64,000 nucleotides of DNA from Polycladomyces zharkentensis (GCF_016938855.1 NZ_JAFHAP010000004.1:248001-312000), one strand, 5' to 3'; positions 27,072-37,541 are shown, counted from the stretch's first letter. Notes: generated from the sequence alone by a model not told the origin. Program-made: numbers and translations.

Positions 27072-29723
27072 TCAAGAGCGTTCAGCCGACAAAGCGGCTT
27101 GAGCAGCCGCCAGACGCGCCAAAGGAACCCGGAACGGCGAACAGCTGACGTAGTTCAGTCCGGTGTTGTGGCAGAATTGAATGGAACGTTTTTCGCCGCC
27201 GTGTTCACCGCAGATTCCCGTTTTCAGATCGGGTTTGGTCTGGCGGCCCAGCTGGACGCCCATGGAAACCAGCTTGCCCACCCCTTCGGTGTCAAGCGTG
27301 ATGAAGGGATTATCGGGCAAGATTTTTTGGTCCACGTACTGATGCAGGAATTTGCCTTCCGCATCGTCGCGGCTGTAACCGAACGTCGTCTGCGTCAAAT
27401 CGTTGGTGCCGAAGGAGAAGAAGTCCGCTTCCTTGGCGATTTGATCGGCCGTCAGCGCCGCGCGCGGCACTTCAATCATCGTACCGATGCTAAACGGAAT
27501 CGAAACACCCGTCTCCTGTTGAACCTGTTCCGCCACTTCCTCCACCAGTTTGCGCATCTCATGCAGTTCGTTGACATGACCCACCAGCGGAATCATGATC
27601 TCGGGCTGCACATCGACCCCTTCTTTTTTGACGATGGAGACTGCTTCAAAAATGGCCCGCACCTGCATCGCATAAATTTCCGGATGGATAATGCCCAATC
27701 GACATCCACGGTGCCCCAGCATCGGGTTGAACTCATGCAGGGTCCGTACCTTGCGCAACAGGTTTTCTTTTTTCAGCAGTTCCCGCTTGTCCGCATCCGA
27801 CGTCATCCGCAGCCGGGTGATTTCCACCAACAGCTCTTCCAAGTCCGGCAAAAACTCATGTAGCGGCGGGTCCAACAGACGGATGGTCACGGGCAGGCCG
27901 TCCATCGCCCGGAAGATGCCGACAAAATCCTCGCGTTGCATGGGAAGGAGTTTGTTCAGTGCTGCCTGACGCTCTTCCAATGTTTCCGCCAGGATCATCT
28001 CCTGGACGATCGGAACGCGCTCGGCCTCCATAAACATGTGCTCAGTCCGGCACAACCCGATCCCTTCAGCACCAAATTCCCGAGCTTTGGCCGCATCATG
28101 CGGATTGTCAGCATTGGCCCTTACTTTCAGCTTGCGCACCTCATCCGCCCAGGTGAGCAATGTCTGGAATTCCCCGGAGAGTTCAGGATCGATGAGGGGG
28201 ACTTCACCCAGCAACACCTTCCCGGTCCCGCCGTCGATGGACAGGCGATCCCCCTCACGAATCACAGTGTCCCCGATATGCAGTTCTTTCCGCTGCAAGT
28301 CAATTCTCAGCTCTTCGCAACCGCAAATGCACGGTTTCCCCATACCGCGCGCCACTACGGCCGCATGGCTGGTCATGCCGCCCCGGCTGGTCAACACACC
28401 TTCGGCGGCGATGATACCGTGAATATCTTCCGGTGTCGTTTCCGGCCGGACCAAAATGACCCGTTGCCCCTCGTTGGCCCATTTTTCTGCAGTGTCGGCA
28501 TCAAACACCACTTGCCCGGAAGCCGCACCCGGGGAAGCCGGCAACCCTTTGGCCAACACTTCCAGCCGGGCGTCGGGATCGACACGGCGATGCAATATCT
28601 GGTTCAACTGGTCCGGGTCGACGCGCAACAGGGCCGTCTGTTTGTCGATGATGCCTTCCCGGACCATATCGACCGCGATTTTCACGGCCGCATGGGCCGT
28701 CCGTTTGCCCGCCCGGGTTTGGAGAATGAACAATTTGCCCCGTTCCACCGTAAATTCGATGTCCTGCATGTCACGATAGTGATGCTCCAGGCGTTGGCTG
28801 ATCTCCTGGAACTGCTTGTAGATCTCCGGCATTTGTTCGGCCAGTCGGGCAATCGGTTGGGGGGTGCGGATGCCGGCGACGACGTCTTCCCCTTGGGCAT
28901 TGATGAGAAATTCGCCGTAAAGCGTTTTCTCTCCGGTCGAGGGGTTGCGGGTAAACGCCACACCGGTGCCCGAATCGTCTCCCATATTGCCAAACACCAT
29001 CATCTGCACGTTGACGGCCGTCCCCAAATCATCGGGAATTTTGTGCAGTTTGCGATAGAATATGGCACGCTGGTTGTTCCAGGAGTCAAATACCGCGATC
29101 ACCGCCCGGCGCAATTGTTCATGCGGATCCTGCGGGAATGCCTCACCGGTCTGTTCCTGCACGAGTTTCTGGAACGAAGCGATCACCTGTTTCCAATCTT
29201 CCGCTGACAATTCCGGATCATGTTTGACGCCCCGCGATTCCTTGACGTTGTCGATGATCCGCTCAAAACGGTAGTGGTCGATCCCCAGAACCACATCACC
29301 GAACATCTGGATGAACCGGCGGTAGCAGTCATAGGCAAACCGGGGATTTCCGGTCAGTTGCGCCAATCCTTCCACCGTTTCGTCATTGAGTCCCAGGTTC
29401 AAAATGGTGTCCATCATGCCGGGCATCGAGTACACCGCTCCGGAACGCACAGACACCAACAGCGGGTTGGACGGGTCGCCCAATTTTTTCCCTGTTTGCG
29501 CTTCCAATTCTGCCAATGCTTTTCGAACCTCATTCATTAGTCCTTCGGACAATTGTTTCCCGCCGGCATAGTAATCGTTGCACGCTTTCGTGGTAATCGT
29601 AAACCCCGGAGGAACCGGGAGGCCGGCGCGGGTCATCTCGGCCAGATTGGCGCCTTTGCCTCCCAACAGGTTCCGCATTTGGGCGTTTCCTTCATGAAAC
29701 AGGTAGACTCGCTTCTCGCTCAT
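27072..29723 (-). CDS. ppdK: Pyruvate, phosphate dikinase
   Basis: 883 residues, three-domain enzyme interconverting pyruvate + ATP + Pi and PEP + AMP + PPi. The N-terminal ATP-grasp domain starts [12 protein letters not shown]. The swivelling phosphohistidine domain has [18 protein letters not shown], whose His is phosphorylated and whose preceding Thr is the regulatory site. The C-terminal PEP barrel contains [16 protein letters not shown] and CGEHGG with its catalytic Cys. ATG overlaps the stop of its regulator gene (ATGA). The genes ccpN-ppsR-ppdK form a gluconeogenic operon; the Bacillus homologous locus lacks ppdK. Confidence 0.97.
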   Translation of the reverse strand: MSEKRVYLFHEGNAQMRNLLGGKGANLAEMTRAGLPVPPGFTITTKACNDYYAGGKQLSEGLMNEVRKALAELEAQTGKKLGDPSNPLLVSVRSGAVYSMPGMMDTILNLGLNDETVEGLAQLTGNPRFAYDCYRRFIQMFGDVVLGIDHYRFERIIDNVKESRGVKHDPELSAEDWKQVIASFQKLVQEQTGEAFPQDPHEQLRRAVIAVFDSWNNQRAIFYRKLHKIPDDLGTAVNVQMMVFGNMGDDSGTGVAFTRNPSTGEKTLYGEFLINAQGEDVVAGIRTPQPIARLAEQMPEIYKQFQEISQRLEHHYRDMQDIEFTVERGKLFILQTRAGKRTAHAAVKIAVDMVREGIIDKQTALLRVDPDQLNQILHRRVDPDARLEVLAKGLPASPGAASGQVVFDADTAEKWANEGQRVILVRPETTPEDIHGIIAAEGVLTSRGGMTSHAAVVARGMGKPCICGCEELRIDLQRKELHIGDTVIREGDRLSIDGGTGKVLLGEVPLIDPELSGEFQTLLTWADEVRKLKVRANADNPHDAAKAREFGAEGIGLCRTEHMFMEAERVPIVQEMILAETLEERQAALNKLLPMQREDFVGIFRAMDGLPVTIRLLDPPLHEFLPDLEELLVEITRLRMTSDADKRELLKKENLLRKVRTLHEFNPMLGHRGCRLGIIHPEIYAMQVRAIFEAVSIVKKEGVDVQPEIMIPLVGHVNELHEMRKLVEEVAEQVQQETGVSIPFSIGTMIEVPRAALTADQIAKEADFFSFGTNDLTQTTFGYSRDDAEGKFLHQYVDQKILPDNPFITLDTEGVGKLVSMGVQLGRQTKPDLKTGICGEHGGEKRSIQFCHNTGLNYVSCSPFRVPLARLAAAQAALSAERS

Positions 29724-30547
29724 ACAGCAGTGCCTCCCTTGCGCAGAATGTCCAGAATCAGGTTGGCCGTTTCTTCCACTGCTTTGTTGGAAACGTCGAC
29801 GATCGGACAGCCAACCCGCTTCATAATTTTTTCCGCGTAATCGAGCTCTTGCAGAATCCGCTCCATATTGGCGTAGTTGGCCCTTGACGTCAACCCCAGC
29901 GCCTTGAGACGTTCACGCCGGATGTTGTTCAATTGCTCGGGCTGAATGGTGAGTCCGATGCATTTTTTGTTGTCGATCATAAAGAGCTCCTCCGGAGGCT
30001 CCACTTCCGGAACAAGCGGCACGTTGGCCACTTTCAGCCGCTTGTGTGCCAAATACATGGAGAGCGGCGTTTTGGAGGTGCGCGACACGCCGATCAAGAT
30101 GACGTCTGCGCGCAACAGTCCGCGCGGGTCGCGGCCGTCATCGTATTTGACCGCAAATTCGATCGCTTCCACCCTGCGAAAATAATCTTCGTCCAGACGG
30201 TGGACCAATCCGGGTTCTCGTTTGGGTTCCTGTCGGAACAAACGGGACAGGCCTTCAATCATGGGTCCCATGATGTCCACGACAGGAATGCCCGCTTTAC
30301 CCGCCTCTTCCAGCAAAAACTGCTGCAACTCCGGAACCACCAGTGTGAACGCAATCATACCGTTCACTTCTTTTGCCGCTTGGACCGTTTCCATGATCGT
30401 GCCCTTATCGTCCACATATGGGACACGCCGAATGTCGATATGCCCTCCGTTAAACTGGCTGGAGGCCGCCCGGACCACAAATTCGGCCGTTTCTCCGATG
30501 GAATCGGAAACGACAAAAACAATCGGCTGCTGGGTTTGGTTGGATAT
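29720..30547 (-). CDS. Pyruvate, phosphate dikinase regulatory kinase/pyrophosphorylase (YqfL/PDRP), apparent ATA start
   Basis: 275 residues if begun at ATA 30547. DUF299/PDRP family, which phosphorylates the PPDK threonine with ADP and removes it with phosphate. The P-loop is [15 protein letters not shown]; the family N-terminus [18 protein letters not shown] is fully present. No ATG, GTG or TTG lies between the in-frame TGA at 30568-30566 and GTG 30478, which is inside this conserved N-terminus. AGGAGGGG sits seven bases before ATA, so ATA is the best candidate start. It overlaps ppdK by 4 bp, its presumed target. A sequencing error cannot be excluded. Confidence 0.88.
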   Translation of the reverse strand: MSNQTQQPIVFVVSDSIGETAEFVVRAASSQFNGGHIDIRRVPYVDDKGTIMETVQAAKEVNGMIAFTLVVPELQQFLLEEAGKAGIPVVDIMGPMIEGLSRLFRQEPKREPGLVHRLDEDYFRRVEAIEFAVKYDDGRDPRGLLRADVILIGVSRTSKTPLSMYLAHKRLKVANVPLVPEVEPPEELFMIDNKKCIGLTIQPEQLNNIRRERLKALGLTSRANYANMERILQELDYAEKIMKRVGCPIVDVSNKAVEETANLILDILRKGGTAV

Positions 30548-30565
30548 GGTTCTTCCCCTCCTATA

Positions 30566-31231
30566 TCAGACATCCGTATGTTGTCCCAGTTCCACAAACG
30601 CTTTGGTGATCGTTGTTTTGGTGATGCGTCCGATCACTTCCACCCCGTCGCCGTCCTCCATCGGGCGCACCACTGGAAGCGCGTCCACCTGATACCGCAT
30701 CAACTTGGCCGCTGCATCCAACAACGAATCGTCCGGCGAGCACGTGACGATGTTGGGCATCCGGGTCATGACAATGCTGACGGGGATCGTTTGCAAGTCC
30801 TGTTTGCCCATGGCCGTTTTCAATAAATCTTTCCGTGAGACAACTCCGGCCAGCTGTTTATTCTCCTTGACAACGAACAGGGTACCGACGTCTTCGAGAA
30901 ACATGGTGCAAATGGCGTCATATGCGGAGGTTTCCTCTTTGACCACAATCGGCAATGATTTGTAATCCTTGACCATCAATTTGCGCACATGTTCGCCGAG
31001 AAGTTGATTGGCTGATTTGCCGGCATAAAAATACCCCACCCGAGGTCGTGCATCCAAAAATCCCGCCATCGTCAGGATGGCCAGATCAGGGCGCAACGTG
31101 GCTCTTGTCAGATTGAGCTTCTCGGCGATTTGCTCACCGGTGATCGGACCTTCATCTTTGACGATTTGCAAGATCCGCTCTTGTCGTTTGGTTAGCTCGA
31201 TCTCCCCACACCCCCAGTATGATCCGCACAC
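30566..31231 (-). CDS. ccpN: CcpN-type transcriptional repressor (HTH plus two CBS domains)
   Basis: N-terminal winged-helix (LTKRQERILQIVKDEGPITG) and two CBS domains (from ~residue 85) with VTGTLFV-type beta strands; close to Bacillus CcpN/YqzB, the glucose-dependent repressor of gluconeogenic genes, sensing nucleotides through CBS. The only conventional start is GTG 31231, which lacks a ribosome site. The Bacillus protein begins close to IELNKRQ, corresponding to ATC at 31201 here, which has GGGGGTGTGGGGAG in front and would give 211 residues. It sits first in an operon with the PPDK regulator and ppdK, its likely targets. Confidence 0.93.
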   Translation of the reverse strand: MCGSYWGCGEIELTKRQERILQIVKDEGPITGEQIAEKLNLTRATLRPDLAILTMAGFLDARPRVGYFYAGKSANQLLGEHVRKLMVKDYKSLPIVVKEETSAYDAICTMFLEDVGTLFVVKENKQLAGVVSRKDLLKTAMGKQDLQTIPVSIVMTRMPNIVTCSPDDSLLDAAAKLMRYQVDALPVVRPMEDGDGVEVIGRITKTTITKAFVELGQHTDV

Positions 31232-31233
31232 TT

Positions 31234-31244
31234 ATTATGTCATA
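31234..31244 (-). promoter_or_regulatory. Possible CcpN operator in front of ccpN
   Basis: TATGACATAAT on the minus strand matches 10 of 11 positions of the published CcpN consensus TRTGHYATAYW (quoted from memory), and contains CATAAT, a fair -10. A 12-bp palindrome TAGTATATACTA lies 24 bp further upstream at 31268-31279. Confidence 0.35.
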
Positions 31245-31518
31245 CTGAATCGTTTGTTTCACCATTTAGTATATACTATATCCCATTCCCAGCTTGTCTG
31301 CAACCGATTTTCTTCATGAGTTTTTTCGTTTGGGGAAAACTAACGGGTGTCTGATCCATAGCGTACGCGCCGCTTTCCCGGCTTGTTCACCTGAATGCTC
31401 CCGGCAAGCAGATCATGTCCGCCTGCAACGGGGGCTCTCTTGAACAGTACCACGCTGATTGCAATCCGCGTTTTTCTATGAATTGGAAGAAAATCAAGTG
31501 GTCAATGGAGGAATTCTC

Positions 31519-32439
31519 ATGCTGTTTTCCAATCCGGTGGCGGTGACGAGTGCGCCCGATCTCCATCAGATGCATACCATCGGCAAAATGGGCATTCGCC
31601 GGGTGGAGTTGCAACTTTCGCCCGCACGGTACACAACGGAGGAACTGGCCGACTTGTTCCGAACTTCCGGCACGGAGCCGATGGCCTTTCGCGTTTCTCC
31701 CGACATGGGGTTGGGTACTCCCTCTTTTGAACTTGAAAATTGGCGATATTGGTTGGAAACCGTTGCACCTCTGTTTTTGGAACAACCCAAATGGGTGATC
31801 GGATTCGGGGCCACCGTTACACTGGGAGAAATATTCGAGTTTCTGGACGAGCGTCCCCATGATTTCAATGCCTTGCATGATTTCAAAACCCAATACGTGG
31901 AAACGGTGATCAAGCAGCTGCGCCAGATCGAGGAAATCGCCAAACCGCTCGGTATCCATCTGCTGATCGAAAATGCACCGATGGGAGGTCCCCTGTATTT
32001 TGAACCGGGGCAGGCCCGTATCCACCCTGCTTTGCGCACACCGCGTCATCTGCTGCAAATCACGCAGGCGACCGATGTGAAACTGTGCCTGGACACCGCT
32101 CATGCGCGCATTGCATCCAACGTTTTGTCCTATATGCACCGATCCCGCAGTTTGTTTGCCGGTGCAACGGAAAAGGAGATCATGAACGCACCGCGATCTT
32201 GGCGGGAATTTTACAGACAGACCCAGGAACATATAGCGATGGTCCGCCTTTCCTATGCAGTCAGTTGGGGGGACACCCCCCATACGGCGCACATCCCCTT
32301 CCCGGAGGAAGCGCACCCGGAATTGCTCGATTTTGCCGAAGAAGTGGATACCGCTACACCGATCAGCTTGACCGCCGGAGAAACGTCGGAACAGCTGCCG
32401 GTATTCCTGGATACGTTGCGTCAATTGAAAAAACGATAA
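31519..32439 (+). CDS. Sugar phosphate isomerase/epimerase-like TIM-barrel protein
   Basis: 306 residues, xylose isomerase-like/AP endonuclease 2 superfamily. Barrel-strand motifs are RRVELQLSP, WVIGFGATV, HLLIENAP (the IE-N metal motif), VKLCLDTAH (Asp and His ligands) and a late TPISLTAGE with Glu. Such proteins isomerise or epimerise sugars or act on myo-inositol-like substrates. Start ATG 31519 with GGAGGAATTC upstream; the in-frame 20 codons before it lack one. Single gene followed by a hairpin. The substrate is unknown. Confidence 0.75.
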   Translation: MLFSNPVAVTSAPDLHQMHTIGKMGIRRVELQLSPARYTTEELADLFRTSGTEPMAFRVSPDMGLGTPSFELENWRYWLETVAPLFLEQPKWVIGFGATVTLGEIFEFLDERPHDFNALHDFKTQYVETVIKQLRQIEEIAKPLGIHLLIENAPMGGPLYFEPGQARIHPALRTPRHLLQITQATDVKLCLDTAHARIASNVLSYMHRSRSLFAGATEKEIMNAPRSWREFYRQTQEHIAMVRLSYAVSWGDTPHTAHIPFPEEAHPELLDFAEEVDTATPISLTAGETSEQLPVFLDTLRQLKKR

Positions 32440-32447
32440 AGAACAAG

Positions 32448-32472
32448 GCCGTTCCGTGATGGAACGGCCTGA
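32448..32472. repeat. Hairpin copy 1 flanking the ada island
   Basis: AAGGCCGTTCC gtgat GGAACGGCC, identical over at least 25 bp to the hairpin at 34082-34106. It follows the isomerase stop but lacks a T-run, so as a terminator it is weak. Confidence 0.75.
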
Positions 32473-32681
32473 TTCTGCTGACAAAATGTCTACCATCGTG
32501 ATTTGGGTGCGCCGAAATTCCTTTCGCTCCTGCATCACAAAGCAATGGCCGCCCGCGGGAAATCGACCCTCTCACTTATCCATATCACCCACTCGTTCGC
32601 TTTCAAATTCTTGCTATCATATTCAGCATGTCTTTACGTCACCCGACTACCGGGTGTATTGTAAACGTGGAGGTTATGAAA

Positions 32682-33290
32682 ATGAACGAAGCGCTTTGGA
32701 AAGCGATTGTCAATTGTGAAACCACTTTTGATGGGAAATATTACTACGGCGTGATCACAACCGGTATCTTTTGCAGGCCATCATGCCGTTCCCGCACTCC
32801 AAACATACGCAATGTCCGTATTTTCCGAAGCGTTGATGAAGCGATCGTTTCCGGTTTTCGCCCGTGTAAACGGTGTCTCCCGGATCAAGGCCCGCTTGGT
32901 CCAGACGCAGAGCTTGTGGAAGATGTGAAAAAAATGATCCATACCCGTTATCATGATAAGCTTACGCTTGCCCAGTTGTCCGGTGAAGTGACGATCAGTC
33001 CCTATCATCTACACCGAATTTTTAAGCGTTTCACGGGAATGACACCCGCTGAGTACTTGTTGCAATTCAGGATCAACGCAGCTAAACAAGCTTTAAAAGA
33101 TCCTCGGTACAATACGATTACAGAAATCGCCCTCGCCATTGGCTTTAACAGCCTCTCGCACTTTTCGTCTGTATTCCAAAAGGTGACCGGTCAAACCCCT
33201 TCGGAGTTCAGAAATTCTCACCTGAAATCCGTCAAAGGAGGAGAACGTTTTGACCAAAGAACCGGAGAATGTCTATTGGGGCATATGTAA
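32682..33290 (+). CDS. adaA: AdaA-type methylphosphotriester-DNA methyltransferase and AraC-family activator
   Basis: 202 residues. The N-terminal Ada zinc domain has Cys31, Cys35, Cys62 and Cys65 (FCRPSCRSRTP and PCKRC); Cys31 corresponds to the methyl acceptor that turns the protein into an activator. The C-terminal AraC HTH spans ~residues 85-185 (ISPYHLHRIFKRFTGMTP, IALAIGFNSLSHFS). It senses alkylated DNA and switches on repair genes. Start ATG 32682 with GGAGG eight bases upstream. It overlaps adaB by 41 bp. The region is visibly AT-richer than its neighbours, suggesting transfer. Confidence 0.93.
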   Translation: MNEALWKAIVNCETTFDGKYYYGVITTGIFCRPSCRSRTPNIRNVRIFRSVDEAIVSGFRPCKRCLPDQGPLGPDAELVEDVKKMIHTRYHDKLTLAQLSGEVTISPYHLHRIFKRFTGMTPAEYLLQFRINAAKQALKDPRYNTITEIALAIGFNSLSHFSSVFQKVTGQTPSEFRNSHLKSVKGGERFDQRTGECLLGHM

Positions 33291-33765
33291 TCTCGGAAAC
33301 CGGACATTTCGTTTGGCTGCCACGAAAGCCGGGCTATGCTGTATTACATTGCCCAACGAATCGTTTGAAGCACTTGAACGTTGGGCTCAAAAACACATGG
33401 GAAGTTCCATTTTGGTAAAAGATGAAACGTTATTGTCCGAATATATCCAACAACTGAAAGCGTATTTTGAATCAAGGAGAAAAGCGTTTACCTTTCCACT
33501 CGATCTTCGGGGGACTCCATTTCAAATTCAAGTATGGAAAGCACTGCTTGACATTCCCTATGGAACCACTAAGAGCTACTCGGAAATTGCAAAGGCAATC
33601 AACCGACCGTTAGCTGTTCGGGCCGTCGGAGCTGCAAACGCCGCTAACCCGATACCGGTGGTCATCCCATGCCATCGCGTCATTGGCAAAAACGGAACCT
33701 TGACAGGGTATCGAGGCGGACTGGATCTCAAGGCTGAACTGCTTCGTTTGGAGGGAATCACGTAG
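33250..33765 (+). CDS. Methylated-DNA-[protein]-cysteine S-methyltransferase (AdaB/Ogt)
   Basis: 171 residues, suicide repair enzyme that removes methyl groups from O6-methylguanine. The active-site motif is IPCHRVIGKNG with Cys141; the DNA-recognition helix contains RAVGAANAANPIP. TTG start with AAAGGAGGAG upstream, nested 41 bp inside adaA, so translation is coupled. Together with AdaA it forms the classical adaptive response operon seen in Bacillus. Confidence 0.95.
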   Translation: MTKEPENVYWGICNLGNRTFRLAATKAGLCCITLPNESFEALERWAQKHMGSSILVKDETLLSEYIQQLKAYFESRRKAFTFPLDLRGTPFQIQVWKALLDIPYGTTKSYSEIAKAINRPLAVRAVGAANAANPIPVVIPCHRVIGKNGTLTGYRGGLDLKAELLRLEGIT

Positions 33766-33811
33766 ACAGACGAACAAACAATGCTTTATCACACATTTTG
33801 AGAGTGATGAA

Positions 33812-33992
33812 ATGATGCCTTTGAAAATGAAAGATGAGTGTGAAAAATGCGGAAAGTCACTTCACCATCATGATGAAGCATATATTTGCTCTTTTGAATG
33901 CACATGTTGTCGAAACTGCACTGAAATGATGCTATTTAAATGCCCAAATTGGCGCGGGTGAGTTGGTTCGTCGTCCCAGGAGGATAACCTAG
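33812..33992 (+). pseudogene. DUF1272-type small Cys-rich protein, frameshifted near its C-terminus
   Basis: Reading from ATG 33812 gives a 49-residue protein with paired cysteines: CEKCGKSLHH, ICSFECTCCRNC and then CPN, which matches the DUF1272 zinc-ribbon-like family. The family continues CPNCGG...RP; here the frame hits TGA at 33959-33961 after CPNWRG. Skipping one base near 33950 restores GGELVRRPRR-like sequence and ends at TAG 33990-33992. The gene follows adaB by 46 bp. The shift may be a real mutation or a base-call error. The 49-residue product lacks one cysteine of the last pair. Confidence 0.65.
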
Positions 33993-34077
33993 GTCTAAAC
34001 GAAATGAGGGGTTATCTGCGTCGTTTTTCCGGTCTCAAAAAGGGGTGTTGCAATCGAAGCCCATGGCTTTGTCAACA

Positions 34078-34112
34078 ACGAAGGCCGTTCCGTGATGGAA
34101 CGGCCGTTTTTA
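34078..34112. terminator. Hairpin copy 2, terminator between the ada island and glyS
   Basis: AAGGCCGTTCC gtgat GGAACGGCC followed on the plus strand by GTTTTTATT. The same hairpin as 32448-32472. It ends the ada operon; on the minus strand it lies right after glyS but with a poor T-run. Confidence 0.85.
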
Positions 34113-36203
34113 TTACGTCAAGACCAATTGATCGAACCGTGCGAACTGATGCACCAAATCCGTGATCCGGCGCAACAAACCCAGTCTGCGTGTCCGGACG
34201 GTTTCGTCCTCCACCATCACCAAGACTTCGTCGAAAAACCGGTGGATGACGGGAACCATCGACGCCAACGCTTCATACATACCGTCGGCATCCTGCTCCG
34301 ACAAGCTCGCCATAAAGGCCTTTTCTGCCTCCTGATAGGCTTCGTACAACTTGCGCTCGGCCGGCTCCGTCATATCAGCTTCCGCCAACGGCACATCGTG
34401 CGTACCCTTGACACCGAGATTGGCTGTACGGGTGAAGCCTTCTACGGCCAGTTTGTAGGTTTCGTAGGCGTTCGCCCGGTCCATCAATACTTTCGCTTTG
34501 GCCAACACCAGCTTGGGCCGGGATATGTCCGCACCCAGTACCGCGTCAATCACATCGTAACGAATGTTTTCTTCCTGCAGTACCGTTTTCAAACGTTGTG
34601 CAAAGAACGAACGCAATTCTTCCGCGGTTTCCTCCGCCGATTTTTTCAAAAGCCCCTCCGATTGCAGGCGCTCCAGCGCGATTGCCCACAACTGATCCAG
34701 TGTCAATTGAGACCAACCATGGTCCAACAAGATTTGCACGATACCGGAAGCTCTTCTCCGCAAGCCGTAGGGATCTTGCGAACCGGACGGCTGGATGCCG
34801 ATTCCGAAACAAGCGGCGACCGTGTCCATTTTGTCAGCCAACCCGATCACGGCACCAATCGCGGACTGCGGTGTCTCATCCCCGGCATGGCGCGGTTGGT
34901 GATGTTCCCTGATCGCCCGTGCCACTTCTTCGTCTTCCCCGGCTTTTCGCGCATATTCCTCGCCCATGATACCTTCCAGCTCGGGGAACTCGTAGACCAT
35001 CTGCGTGGACAGATCGAATTTGCAGATCTGTGCCGCCCGTTTCAATACCCGTCGACGGTCTTCTTCCCATTGCAACGCATCGGCCAGACGGTCCGCCATA
35101 TGGACAATCCGCCGCACTTTGTCGCCCACGGTGCCCAATTCTTCGTGAAACACCACCTGATCCAGCTTTTCCACCGCCTGATCGATCGGCAGCTTCAGGT
35201 CCTCGTCATAGAAGAATCGGGCATCAGCCAAACGAGCGCGCAGTACCTTTTCATTCCCTTTGGCCACCACGTCGAGGGAGGTTTCGTCCCCGTTACGCAC
35301 GGTGACAAAATGCGGCAACAAACGGCCATCGGCGGATTCCACGGGGAAGTAACGCTGATGTTCCCGCATCGTGGTGATCAGCACGGCACGCGGCAACACC
35401 AGAAAATCTGGATCGAACGAACCGGCAAGTACCGTCGGGTACTCCACCAGGTGCGTCACTTCGTCCAACAAATCTTCCGCGACCGGAATGCGCCATCCGC
35501 GCTCCGCTTCCATCCGCCGCAACTGGTCCAATATCCTCTCTCGCCGCTCATTGACGTCAGCGATCACCCATTGCTCACGAAGGGCTTCCACATATTGACC
35601 CGGATGAGACAACGTCACCTCTTTCCCCAAGAACCGATGGCCCCTCGTCCGGTTGCCAGCGGTCACACCGGCCCATGAAAACGAAACGGTCTCTTCGCCA
35701 AACAGACAGACCAACCAGCGAACCGGGCGGATAAAGCGGGTGCGCTCCGCTCCCCAACGCATCGTCTTGGGGAAATGAAGCGAGGAAAGTACCGACGGCA
35801 GACCTTCAGCCAACAGTGTCGCCGTCGGTTGCCCTTCCACCCTTTTGCGGGCAAACACATACGTTTCCCCTTTGAATTCGTCAAACACCAACGCATCGAC
35901 CGGGACTCCCTGTTTCCGGGCGAACCCCTCCGCCGCTTTGCTCCAGCTGCCGTCAGGCGTAAGAGCGATTTTTTTGGCCGGACCCCGCACTTCCTCATCC
36001 AAGTCCTCCTGCCGTTCGGCCACATCGCCGATCAAAACCGCGATCCGGCGTGGTGTTGCGTATGTAACCGCCTCTTTTGCGTCGATGCGCTGTTCCTTCA
36101 ACCATTTTTGCAACCGGTCGGCCAATTGGTGGCGCAGATCATCGATAAACCGGGCGGGAATTTCCTCGCAACCGATTTCCAGCAACAAATCACGCTTCGT
36201 CAC
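34113..36203 (-). CDS. glyS: Glycyl-tRNA synthetase beta subunit
   Basis: 696 residues, normal for GlyS. It opens [14 protein letters not shown], a family hallmark, and carries the B3/B4, B5 and anticodon-binding/HD-like region ([42 protein letters not shown]). It pairs with GlyQ in an alpha2beta2 enzyme that charges tRNA-Gly. GTG start with GGAGGGAATC upstream, overlapping glyQ by 14 bp. Controlled with glyQ by the T-box. Confidence 0.97.
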   Translation of the reverse strand: MTKRDLLLEIGCEEIPARFIDDLRHQLADRLQKWLKEQRIDAKEAVTYATPRRIAVLIGDVAERQEDLDEEVRGPAKKIALTPDGSWSKAAEGFARKQGVPVDALVFDEFKGETYVFARKRVEGQPTATLLAEGLPSVLSSLHFPKTMRWGAERTRFIRPVRWLVCLFGEETVSFSWAGVTAGNRTRGHRFLGKEVTLSHPGQYVEALREQWVIADVNERRERILDQLRRMEAERGWRIPVAEDLLDEVTHLVEYPTVLAGSFDPDFLVLPRAVLITTMREHQRYFPVESADGRLLPHFVTVRNGDETSLDVVAKGNEKVLRARLADARFFYDEDLKLPIDQAVEKLDQVVFHEELGTVGDKVRRIVHMADRLADALQWEEDRRRVLKRAAQICKFDLSTQMVYEFPELEGIMGEEYARKAGEDEEVARAIREHHQPRHAGDETPQSAIGAVIGLADKMDTVAACFGIGIQPSGSQDPYGLRRRASGIVQILLDHGWSQLTLDQLWAIALERLQSEGLLKKSAEETAEELRSFFAQRLKTVLQEENIRYDVIDAVLGADISRPKLVLAKAKVLMDRANAYETYKLAVEGFTRTANLGVKGTHDVPLAEADMTEPAERKLYEAYQEAEKAFMASLSEQDADGMYEALASMVPVIHRFFDEVLVMVEDETVRTRRLGLLRRITDLVHQFARFDQLVLT

Positions 36204-37083
36204 GCTGATTCCCTCCTTTTTTCAGCAAGGGATACCCCAGTTCCTCCCGGGACTGAACATACGCGCGGGCACATTGCCGGGCCATGTTGCGCACACGGGC
36301 CAAATAGCCGGTTCGTTCGGTCACGCTGATTGCACCGCGCGCTTCCAACAGATTGAACGTGTGAGAGCATTTGAGCACATAATCGTAGGCGGCGTGTACC
36401 AACTTTGCTTCCAGCGCCCGTTTCGCCTCGTTTTCGTAGGCGTCGAACAGGCGGAACAACAGATCGGCGTCGGAGATCTCAAACGAGTATTTGGAGTGCT
36501 CGTATTCCGGCTGGTGGAACACGTCGCCGTAGGTAACGCCGTTCACCCACTCCAGATCGTAGACGCTCTCCTTCTCCTGGATGTAGGTCGCCAACCGTTC
36601 GAGTCCGTATGTCAGCTCCACCGAAACCGGATCGACATCCAGTCCCCCCACTTGTTGGAAGTAGGTGAATTGGGTGATCTCCATCCCGTCGAGCCATACT
36701 TCCCATCCAAGGCCGGCAGCCCCCATGGCGGGGTTTTCCCAGTTGTCCTCGACGAATCGGATGTCGTGATGCCGCGGATCGATTCCCAGCGCACGCAGGC
36801 TGTCCAGGTAGATTTCCTGGATATTGTCGGGTGACGGTTTCATGATCACCTGGAACTGGTGATGCTGGTACAGGCGGTTCGGGTTTTCCCCGTAGCGGCC
36901 GTCAGCCGGCCGGCGCGAGGGCTCCACATACGCCACGTTCCAAGGTTCCGGACCCAACGCGCGCAAAAACGTCATCGGGTTCATCGTCCCGGCCCCTTTT
37001 TCCACATCGTACGGTTGGACCAGGACACAGCCCTGTTCGGCCCAAAACGACTGCAAACGCAAAATCATTTCCTGAAAGTTCAT
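36190..37083 (-). CDS. glyQ: Glycyl-tRNA synthetase alpha subunit
   Basis: 297 residues, class II catalytic subunit. Landmarks are [24 protein letters not shown] split over the first 35 residues, [14 protein letters not shown] and the [18 protein letters not shown] motif. ATG 37083 is chosen by homology and GGAGG seven bases upstream; another ATG is one codon before. The frame extends 43 codons further into the leader without family similarity. Confidence 0.97.
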   Translation of the reverse strand: MNFQEMILRLQSFWAEQGCVLVQPYDVEKGAGTMNPMTFLRALGPEPWNVAYVEPSRRPADGRYGENPNRLYQHHQFQVIMKPSPDNIQEIYLDSLRALGIDPRHHDIRFVEDNWENPAMGAAGLGWEVWLDGMEITQFTYFQQVGGLDVDPVSVELTYGLERLATYIQEKESVYDLEWVNGVTYGDVFHQPEYEHSKYSFEISDADLLFRLFDAYENEAKRALEAKLVHAAYDYVLKCSHTFNLLEARGAISVTERTGYLARVRNMARQCARAYVQSREELGYPLLKKGGNQRDEA

Positions 37084-37299
37084 CATTCCACCTCCATCAT
37101 CATGGCACGACCAATCAGGCATGATCAAAACGGCTGTCTCCGGGGTCCCTTTCCCCGGCTCATTCCCCGCGTGATGAAGTCGCTCATCGGGGAACGATGT
37201 TCCTCGATCTCCCATTTGCCGGACACGCTCTTGTGCCTACGATCCTTGCACATTGACCGGGTGAACCATGAATGACCAGGTCCGCCCCGTTCCGCGGAG

Positions 37300-37541
37300 A
37301 ACGACAAAAACCCCCCTGTCCCCTTTCACATAGGGACGGGAGGTTTCCCGCGGTTCCACCCTATTTGACCGACCGCATCTTTCAGTCGATCCCCTCTTTT
37401 GCACTCGTGCTCGAGACTGCCCTTCACCGGGTTCCGTGGCCGGGCTTCCACCCTCCCCGGCTCGCTCAGACACGAAAGATCCGGTTACTCCTTTCTCTCA
37501 TCGCACTTCCGTTGTTCAGTTTTGGAGATAGACTATTTATA
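37300..37541 (-). promoter_or_regulatory. T-box leader of glyQS
   Basis: The T-box core GGGTGGAACCGCGGG is on the minus strand at 37362-37348. It is followed by the terminator stem AACCTCCCGTCCC / GGGGACAGGGGGGTT and TTTTTG (to ~37308); the T-box can pair instead to form an antiterminator. Stem I lies in 37400-37535; a GGC (Gly) triplet in AAGGGCAG near 37415 could be the specifier but I cannot fold it with certainty. Uncharged tRNA-Gly should release transcription into glyQS. Confidence 0.92.

Noticed and set aside
31387-32538. 383-codon frame antisense to the isomerase gene
   Set aside because: The plus-strand gene has barrel motifs and a strong ribosome site; the antisense product has neither.
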